DNA of 10,438 nucleotides from Nitriliruptorales bacterium (GTDB lineage Bacteria > Actinomycetota > Nitriliruptoria > Euzebyales > Egibacteraceae). This document shows positions 6,320 to 10,438 of the stretch, piece after piece. The stretch covers positions 1 to 10,438 of the forward strand of contig SLAO01000074.1 of assembly GCA_007126835.1 (NCBI GenBank). Reading direction: 5' to 3'. Under the pieces are notes generated by a model that did no database searches, was not told the origin of the DNA, and worked only from the letters and a program-made list of their open reading frames with translations. Position 1 is the stretch's first letter. Each line of letters begins with the position of its first letter. The position numbers and the translations under genes are program-made.

Positions 6320-8055
6320 GCCGCGTGCCCGCAGCGAAGAAGCGGCCCGGGCTGCTGCCCGCATGGCTGTCGGGCTACCAACGGGCGTGGCTGCGCCACG
6401 ACGCCCTCGCCGGTGGGACCCTGGCGGTCGTGCTCATCCCGCAGGCGATGGCCTACGCGGTGCTGGCCGGCGTGCCGGCGATCACGGGCCTGTACGCCGC
6501 CGTCGCCGCGCTGCTGGCCTATGCCCTGCTGGGCGGCAGCTCGCAGCTGTCCTTCGGTCCGTTCGCGCTGGTCTCGCTGCTGACCGCCGCCGCGATCGAG
6601 CCGCTGGCGGGCGGGGACCCCGCCCGCGCCGTGGCGCTGGCGGGGGCACTGGCACTGATGGTCGCCGCGCTGCACCTGGCAATGGGCGTGCTGCGGGCCG
6701 GCGCGGTCATCAACCTGATCTCGCACCCCGTCGTGGTGGGGTTCACCTCCGCCGCAGGGCTGATCATCGCGCTGACCCAGGTCGGTGATCTGCTGGGGGT
6801 GGACGTCGAGCGCACCGACCGGTTCGTCGAGGGGGTGATGGCCGCGGCGCCGGCAGTGGTCGACGCCCACGGCCCGACCATGGCCGTCGCGGTGCTGACG
6901 CTGGCCGCGCTGGTGGTCGGCCGACGCTATCTGCCGCGTGTACCGATGCCGCTGCTGGTCACGGTCGGCGCGATCGTGGCGGCCGTGGTGCTCGACCTCG
7001 AGGCCGCCGGGGTGGCGGTGGTGGGCGAGGTGCCCGCCGGGCTGCCCCGCCCGGGCCTGCCGGACATCGCCCTGTCCGACGCCCGTGCCATGCTGGGGCC
7101 GGCTGCGGTGCTCGCGCTGGTCGCCTACGCCGGCAACGTCAGCATCGCCAGGACCGTGGCCGCCCGCACCCGCGAGCGTGTCGACACCAACCGTGAGCTG
7201 CTGGCCTCCAGCGCGGCCAACGCCGCCTCGGGCGTCGCCGGCGGCTTCCCTGTCGCCGGCAGCCTCAGCCGAACCGCCGTGGTGAATGACGCCGGCGGGC
7301 GGACCCAGCTGGCCGGGGTGGTGGCCGCGGTCGTGCTGCTGGTGACCATCGTGCTGCTGACCGACGTCGTCGAGCCCCTGCCGCGAGCGGTGCTCGCCGC
7401 CATCGTGATCATGGCCGTGGTCGGCCTCGTCGACGTGCGGGCGGTGGCCGGCACGTTCCGGGTGGACCGCCTGGACGGCGTCGTGCTGCTCGCCACGTTC
7501 ATGGCCACGCTCACCCTCGGCGTGGAGCTGGGGCTGCTGGTCGGCGTGACCGTCAACCTCGGTGGCCATCTAGCACGTGGTATGCGCCCGTCGATCATCG
7601 AGTTGGGGCGCGTGCAGGGCACCACGTCCTACCGCAATGTGGAGCGCTACCCGACAGTCACCGACGAGCGTGGCGCGATCCTGCGCCTCGACGGACCGCT
7701 GAACTTCCTGAGCGTCGAGGAGGTCACCGCCCGACTGCGGTCGCTGGTCGCCACGCGCCCGGAGCTCGACTGGCTGCTGCTCGACGCCAGCGGCCTGACC
7801 GGCATGGACTCGACCGGGGTCCACGCCCTGCGGTCGTTGCAGGAGGACCTGGCCGAGGCCGGTGTGGCGCTGCACCTGGCCACGGTCCGCGGCCGTCAGC
7901 GGGACGTGATCTCACGAGCAGGGCTCTGGACCGAGCTGATCGACGGCACCTGCCACGCCGACATCGCCGACGCGCTCGCCGCGATCGGGCTGCCCGACGA
8001 TGCGCCCCTGCGCTCGGTCGCGCCCTACGAGGTTGCGCCCGACGAGCTGCTGTAG
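6316..8055 (+). CDS. SulP-family anion permease with C-terminal STAS domain
   Basis: The 579 residues have SulP (SLC26-like) architecture. The membrane domain spans about 25-420, with the TM1 motif VVLIPQAMAYAVLAGVPAI (38-56), GLYAAVAALLAYALLGGSS (58-76) and the conserved NRELLASSAANAASGVAGGF (292-311) followed by PVAGSLSRTAV. A STAS domain spans about 440-555, with DASGLTGMDSTGVHAL at 490-505. The STAS loop keeps the Ser/Thr pair that is phosphorylated in anti-sigma antagonists. Family members move sulfate, bicarbonate, dicarboxylates or other anions by proton or sodium symport or exchange; the sequence does not decide which. The start is the ATG at 6316, overlapped by the micro-ORF stop. 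GTG at 6325 is an alternative whose spacing from the GGGGG run is better. No carbonic anhydrase or sulfate-assimilation gene adjoins it. Confidence 0.93.
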   Translation: MSRVPAAKKRPGLLPAWLSGYQRAWLRHDALAGGTLAVVLIPQAMAYAVLAGVPAITGLYAAVAALLAYALLGGSSQLSFGPFALVSLLTAAAIEPLAGGDPARAVALAGALALMVAALHLAMGVLRAGAVINLISHPVVVGFTSAAGLIIALTQVGDLLGVDVERTDRFVEGVMAAAPAVVDAHGPTMAVAVLTLAALVVGRRYLPRVPMPLLVTVGAIVAAVVLDLEAAGVAVVGEVPAGLPRPGLPDIALSDARAMLGPAAVLALVAYAGNVSIARTVAARTRERVDTNRELLASSAANAASGVAGGFPVAGSLSRTAVVNDAGGRTQLAGVVAAVVLLVTIVLLTDVVEPLPRAVLAAIVIMAVVGLVDVRAVAGTFRVDRLDGVVLLATFMATLTLGVELGLLVGVTVNLGGHLARGMRPSIIELGRVQGTTSYRNVERYPTVTDERGAILRLDGPLNFLSVEEVTARLRSLVATRPELDWLLLDASGLTGMDSTGVHALRSLQEDLAEAGVALHLATVRGRQRDVISRAGLWTELIDGTCHADIADALAAIGLPDDAPLRSVAPYEVAPDELL

Positions 8056-8083
8056 CGCCGGTCCCACCCGGCCACCCCTTTCC

Positions 8084-8112
8084 CTGACCGGTCGCCCGGA
8101 ACGGCGTAGCAT
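8084..8112 (+). promoter_or_regulatory. Promoter of the DM13 gene
   Basis: CTGACC (8084-8089) and TAGCAT (8107-8112) are separated by 17 bases and resemble -35 and -10 elements. Transcription would start near 8119, giving a leader of about 67 bases before the ATG at 8186, which has GAGGAG just upstream. The -35 starts 29 bases after the permease stop, so the DM13 gene need not depend on read-through. Confidence 0.45.
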
Positions 8113-8185
8113 CGGTGACGAGACCTGGCGGTAGGCCACCGCAGCGACTGGGCGAGGCGTCCTCCTCCTGGTCGAGGAGCTCGCC

Positions 8186-8824
8186 ATGCGCAAAACCACC
8201 TCCGAGCGTCGTAGCCCGTGGGCCCGGCTGCGGCTGGGAGCGGCTCTGTGGATCGGCATTGCGGTGGCTGTCCTGCTGGCGGTGGCCGTCGTGCTGTGGT
8301 GGTTCCAGCCACAGGCGCTGCTGTTCGACCGTGTAGTCGACGAGGAGTTCCCTGCGGCCCTCGACGCGCCCGCGCCCAAGCCGGCCGCCGACGACACGGA
8401 GCCTGCGGACGCATCGGAGGGCGAGGCGGGCGCGGAGGACCCAGCGGACGTGGTGGAGGAGGGCGAGGAGGAAGGCTCCGCTGAGCCGTTGGAGCTCGTG
8501 TCCGGCACCTTCGAGTCTCGCAACCGCTACACCGTGACGGGCGGCGCTGCGGTCTTCGAGCTCGCGGACGGCAGCCGGACCCTGCGTCTCGAGCCCTTCG
8601 AGTCGACCAACGGGCCCGACCTGTACGTCTACCTCACGGCAGCGGATCATGCGGACAGCGACGACCAGCTGGATGCGGACTTCGTCGACCTCGGCGACCT
8701 GCGTGGGAACGTCGGGAACCAGAACTACGACATCCCCAGCGAGGTGGACCTGGCGGTCTACGACACCGTCGTGATCTGGTGCCGCCGGTTCACGACCAGC
8801 TTCGGTGCCGCCGACCTCCAGTGA
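8186..8824 (+). CDS. Membrane-anchored DM13-domain protein
   Basis: This 212-residue protein has one N-terminal membrane segment (about 17-39, LRLGAALWIGIAVAVLLAVA onward), then a long acidic Ala/Pro/Glu linker (about 50-100) and a C-terminal DM13 domain (about 105-211). DM13 features are SGTFESRNRYTVTGGAAVFE, RTLRLEPFESTNGPDLYVYL (131-150), LGDLRGNVGNQNYDIP (169-184) and VYDTVVIWCRRFTTSFGAA (191-209) with the conserved cysteine at 199. Basic residues before the membrane segment put the N-terminus inside and DM13 outside the cell. DM13 has been proposed to take part in redox or electron-transfer reactions, but its chemistry is not settled, so this function is inferred from family literature. 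The start is the ATG at 8186 with GAGGAG about seven bases upstream. It follows the SulP gene by 130 bp and converges with the GAF-ANTAR gene. Confidence 0.88.
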   Translation: MRKTTSERRSPWARLRLGAALWIGIAVAVLLAVAVVLWWFQPQALLFDRVVDEEFPAALDAPAPKPAADDTEPADASEGEAGAEDPADVVEEGEEEGSAEPLELVSGTFESRNRYTVTGGAAVFELADGSRTLRLEPFESTNGPDLYVYLTAADHADSDDQLDADFVDLGDLRGNVGNQNYDIPSEVDLAVYDTVVIWCRRFTTSFGAADLQ

Positions 8825-8954
8825 CGCTTGCCGGAGCGCGGGGGACGCAGAACCTGGAACCTGACGGACCGGAGAGCTGTGTGCCGCACCATGGGGCTCA
8901 CCTGCCGCGTCGCCGGCCCGCACTCGTGCCGGTCCCGTCCACCACCGGACGTGT

Positions 8955-9689
8955 TCAGGCGCCCTCGCCCGGCCGATCACCACTGGAGTCGATGTGGACC
9001 TCGTGGTCCGCGACTATTTCCTGGGCGAGGTCACGCAGTCTGCGCTTCTGGTCCTGTGAGCGCTGACGCAGCATCTGGAAGGCGGTGTCGGCGTTCACGT
9101 CCTCGCGGGCCATGATCACACCCTTGGCCTGCCCGATGATGTCGCGGGACCTGATCGCCGCATGCAGCTGCTCGCTGAGCGTGTGCTGGGCCCGGAGATG
9201 GTTCGCACTCAGAACGTAGCCGGCACCCATCGACGTGATGATCTCGGCGGTGTCGACATCCTCGGGCGACCAGTGGGACGGGGCCTCTCGGTAGAAGTTG
9301 ATGACCCCGATGGTCTGTCCGAAGGCGTTCATCGGCACACCCAGCACCGAGCACAGTCCCAGCGAGGCCACCCGCTGGGCGTAGTCCGGCCAGCGTCGGT
9401 CCGTGCTCAGGTCGTCGACCGTGACGATCCGGTTGGTGGCGTACGCCTCGAAGCAGGCCCCCGACTTGAGCTTGGCCTGGTGCTGCTCGGCTTCGACCAC
9501 CCGTTGCTCCGACGCGGCGACGAACTCCAGGTCGCCCTGCTCGCCGGCAAGCATGACACCTGCACCAGCAGCGTCGATCACCTGGGTGGCATGTCCCATG
9601 AGCCGATGGAGCAGTTCATCCAGATCGAACGGATTGACGATGCTCCCGGTGAACTCCCGGATCACGCCGACGAGATCATCTCGGATCAC
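8955..9689 (-). CDS. GAF-ANTAR sensor and putative RNA-binding antiterminator
   Basis: With the GTG start at 9689 the protein is 244 residues. A GAF domain covers about 20-165 (FDLDELLHRLMGHATQVIDA, GAGVMLAGEQGDLEFVAAS, SGACFEAYATNRIVTVDDLS, LGVPMNAFGQTIGVINFY). An ANTAR domain covers about 172-228 (EQLHAAIRSRDIIGQAKGVI, MAREDVNADTAFQMLRQRSQ, RRLRDLAQEIV). ANTAR proteins bind paired stem-loops in nascent RNA and prevent termination; the GAF domain would sense a small ligand or redox state. GGAG lies about five bases before the GTG. The frame is open upstream to 9836, but that part is arginine-rich, unlike GAF N-termini, and overlaps stem-loops, so I prefer the shorter form. The GTG also overlaps the stop of an upstream open frame as GTGA. 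It converges with the DM13 gene with 130 bp between stops. Confidence 0.88.
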   Translation of the reverse strand: MIRDDLVGVIREFTGSIVNPFDLDELLHRLMGHATQVIDAAGAGVMLAGEQGDLEFVAASEQRVVEAEQHQAKLKSGACFEAYATNRIVTVDDLSTDRRWPDYAQRVASLGLCSVLGVPMNAFGQTIGVINFYREAPSHWSPEDVDTAEIITSMGAGYVLSANHLRAQHTLSEQLHAAIRSRDIIGQAKGVIMAREDVNADTAFQMLRQRSQDQKRRLRDLAQEIVADHEVHIDSSGDRPGEGA

Positions 9690-9708
9690 GACTGCTCCGA
9701 TGCTGAGG

Positions 9709-9728
9709 CTTCGCTGCGTGCAACGAAG
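9709..9728 (-). promoter_or_regulatory. Stem-loop just upstream of the GAF-ANTAR start
   Basis: On the minus strand CTTCGTTG and CAGCGAAG pair as an eight-base stem (one G-T wobble) around the tetraloop CACG, ending 19 bases before the GTG at 9689. As RNA it would sit directly in front of the ribosome site. If the innermost pair opens, the hexaloop is GCACGC, which lacks the A at position 1 and G at position 4 typical of ANTAR-bound loops. A role in translational or transcriptional control is inferred only. Confidence 0.35.
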
Positions 9729-9776
9729 GGTCGGTCCGGCCCTGCGAGCGATCCCAGGCGACCCGAGGCTCCACGA

Positions 9777-9830
9777 GTCGCGCCAACTTCGGTCCCAGCG
9801 ACCGTAGGGCACCCGGGCTGTTGGCGCGAC
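9777..9830. repeat. 11-bp perfect inverted repeat with nested hairpin
   Basis: GTCGCGCCAAC (9777-9787) and GTTGGCGCGAC (9820-9830) are perfect inverted copies 32 bases apart. Inside lies a second stem, CGGTC (9790-9794) and GACCG (9800-9804), around a five-base loop. The structure lies 88 bases upstream of the GAF-ANTAR start. It could be a leader stem-loop of that mRNA, an operator, or a terminator of the orphan coding segment upstream. No T-run follows on either strand. Confidence 0.5.
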
Positions 9831-9931
9831 CCGCACCTGACCACGATGTAGCCGGCGCCGGGCGCCACCCCGCGCATAGCGACCCGCTCATCGTCGGCTA
9901 CCCGCACCCGCTCTACAGTCCCCGCTTCGAG

Positions 9932-9950
9932 GTGCGACACGAGGTCGCAC
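9932..9950. repeat. Short perfect hairpin inside the orphan coding segment
   Basis: GTGCGAC (9932-9938) and GTCGCAC (9944-9950) form a seven-base perfect stem with the loop ACGAG. It lies within codons of the minus-strand open frame, so it may be incidental to coding. No T-run follows, so it is not a typical terminator. Confidence 0.35.
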
Positions 9951-10057
9951 GAGTTGAGTGAGTACATCGATTGGAGGTCGGCGATGTCGAAGATGTAGTC
10001 CAGGTCTGTGCTCGATGGCCTGTCCCCAGCCTGACGTGCGTCGCTGGCAACGGCGGG

Positions 10058-10438
10058 GTGCGAAGCTCAGGTGATCAAGCCCAAGGGCTGCTGTTCCATC
10101 CAGTGGCCACAGGCGAAGGGGAAGACCGGACGGGTGAACAACCGTGAACCCTCGATGATGCCTCGTCAGGGGAAGCCCCGCCCGATGGGATGCTGCAGGT
10201 GGGGTCCAGGGACTGGCCGCTGCGAAGCGGCAGGTGCCGGCCGGAGACTCATTTCCGGCCGGGTGAGCACCACCGTCCTCGGGGTAGAGAGGGCACCCAA
10301 CCCCGGTCGCAGCTCGCTCGTGTGGAACGTGGAAACCCTGTTGAGGTCCGGCGCGTGAAGTTGCGTGTCGGTAACCCGACCGCAAAGAGAGGCCAACTCC
10401 TCAGCGGGACAGGATGCTCCAGAAGCCAAGGCCGGCAG
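10058..10438 (+). mobile_element. Structured RNA, probably the 5' domain I of a group II intron (runs off the edge)
   Basis: No credible gene is seen here, but the plus strand folds repeatedly. AGCC-CAAG-GGCT lies at 10078-10089 and GGGG-AAG-CCCC at 10169-10179. GCCGCT-GCGA-AGCGGC (10216-10231) is capped by a GNRA tetraloop. CCGGCCGGA and TCCGGCCGG (10237-10262) form a nine-base perfect stem flanked by GGTG/CACC. CGGGGT/ACCCCG lie at 10280-10305. TTGCG-T-GTCGG-TAAC-CCGAC-CGCAA (10361-10385) has ten pairs with one bulge. The region starts with GTGCG (10058), the group II 5' motif GUGYG; another GTGCG at 10036 is an alternative boundary. The GNRA loop occurs only on the plus strand, which sets the orientation. 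The adjacent minus-strand coding segment breaks off here. Domain V and the LtrA-type maturase-reverse transcriptase would lie beyond the window. A different structured RNA cannot be excluded. Confidence 0.45.

Larger units (their letters stand above)
9686..10057 (-). pseudogene. Orphan coding segment with its 5' end missing
   Basis: This minus-strand frame is open for 124 codons. The part from about 10017 to 9860 looks truly coding: SSTDLDYIFDIADLQSMYSL, then NSCDLVSHLEAGTVERVRVA and DDERVAMRGVAPGAGYIVVR, with roughly 85% G or C at third positions by hand count. I do not recognise the family. The only ATG (9967) has no ribosome site, and coding character extends upstream of it, so the true N-terminus seems lost. 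The frame hits a stop at 10069-10067, about ten bases inside the hairpin-rich region starting near 10058. Downstream the frame passes through the inverted repeat with weaker codon bias and ends overlapping the GAF-ANTAR GTG as GTGA. It could be a gene interrupted by an insertion, or a short coupled ORF. Confidence 0.35.

Noticed and set aside
6088..7569. 493-codon minus-strand open frame opposite the SulP gene
   Set aside because: His/Gln/Gly/Asp-rich low-complexity translation typical of the antisense of GC-rich membrane-protein codons. No start signals or domains.
8058..8091. CCGGTC ... GACCG(G) inverted repeat after the SulP stop as a terminator
   Set aside because: Six-base stem with a 22-base loop, overlapping the better-supported -35 of the DM13 promoter. 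Likely chance.
8825..8954. Terminator between the convergent DM13 and GAF-ANTAR genes
   Set aside because: Only weak stems are present (CGCT/AGCG at 8825-8838, CCGGC/GCCGG at 8913-8932) without T-runs. Not enough to call, although a terminator is expected here.
7724..8983. 419-codon minus-strand open frame across the SulP end, the DM13 gene and the GAF-ANTAR end
   Set aside because: It crosses three confidently assigned genes, has no domain, and its translation is Arg/Ala/Gly-rich.
9690..9836. N-terminal extension of the GAF-ANTAR protein to 9836
   Set aside because: The added 49 residues are Arg/Ser/Pro-rich, unlike GAF N-termini, and span two stem-loops. The GTG at 9689 has a ribosome site and sits right before the first GAF helix.
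9888..10385. 165-codon minus-strand open frame through the structured region
   Set aside because: It covers the hairpins, has no recognisable domain, and competes with the better-biased frame at 9860-10057. Its openness is expected in GC-rich DNA.

Overview
The window is GC-rich chromosomal DNA from a bacterium that looks like an actinomycete (Actinomycetota). The evidence is the strong G/C bias at third codon positions, a full-length AfsR/SARP-type regulator, a GAF-ANTAR protein, and promoters with TANNNT -10 boxes, one of them apparently leaderless. I cannot place it to genus. There are no tRNA or rRNA genes and no CRISPR array.

Left block, minus strand (1-6091), in order of transcription: a two-domain protein with an aminoglycoside-phosphotransferase-like kinase fold fused to a P-loop kinase (6091-4568); a 991-residue AfsR-like regulator with winged helix, BTAD, NB-ARC and helical-repeat regions (4478-1503), which has a good promoter of its own; a secreted four-cysteine protein of unknown function (1354-656); a SnoaL/NTF2-like small protein (534-106); and the first 16 codons of another gene running off the left edge (48-1). 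The last three lie 57-121 bp apart on one strand and may be co-transcribed. A hairpin just after the regulator stop may separate it from them. There is no biosynthetic cluster here for the SARP-type regulator to control.

Middle block, plus strand (6234-8824): a divergent intergenic region feeds a leaderless-looking 23-codon micro-ORF. This overlaps by ATGA the start of a SulP-family anion permease with a C-terminal STAS domain (6316-8055). After a recognisable promoter comes a membrane-anchored DM13-domain protein (8186-8824).

Right block (8955-10438): a GAF-ANTAR sensor and putative RNA-binding antiterminator on the minus strand (9689-8955), convergent with the DM13 gene. Two stem-loops lie upstream of its start. 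An orphan minus-strand coding segment (about 10057-9860) appears to have lost its 5' part. It ends where a hairpin-rich plus-strand region without convincing genes begins (about 10036/10058 to the window end). That region has GUGCG motifs at its start, a GNRA-capped stem and several long perfect stems. The best reading is the 5' domain I of a group II intron whose reverse transcriptase would lie beyond the window, but this is inference.
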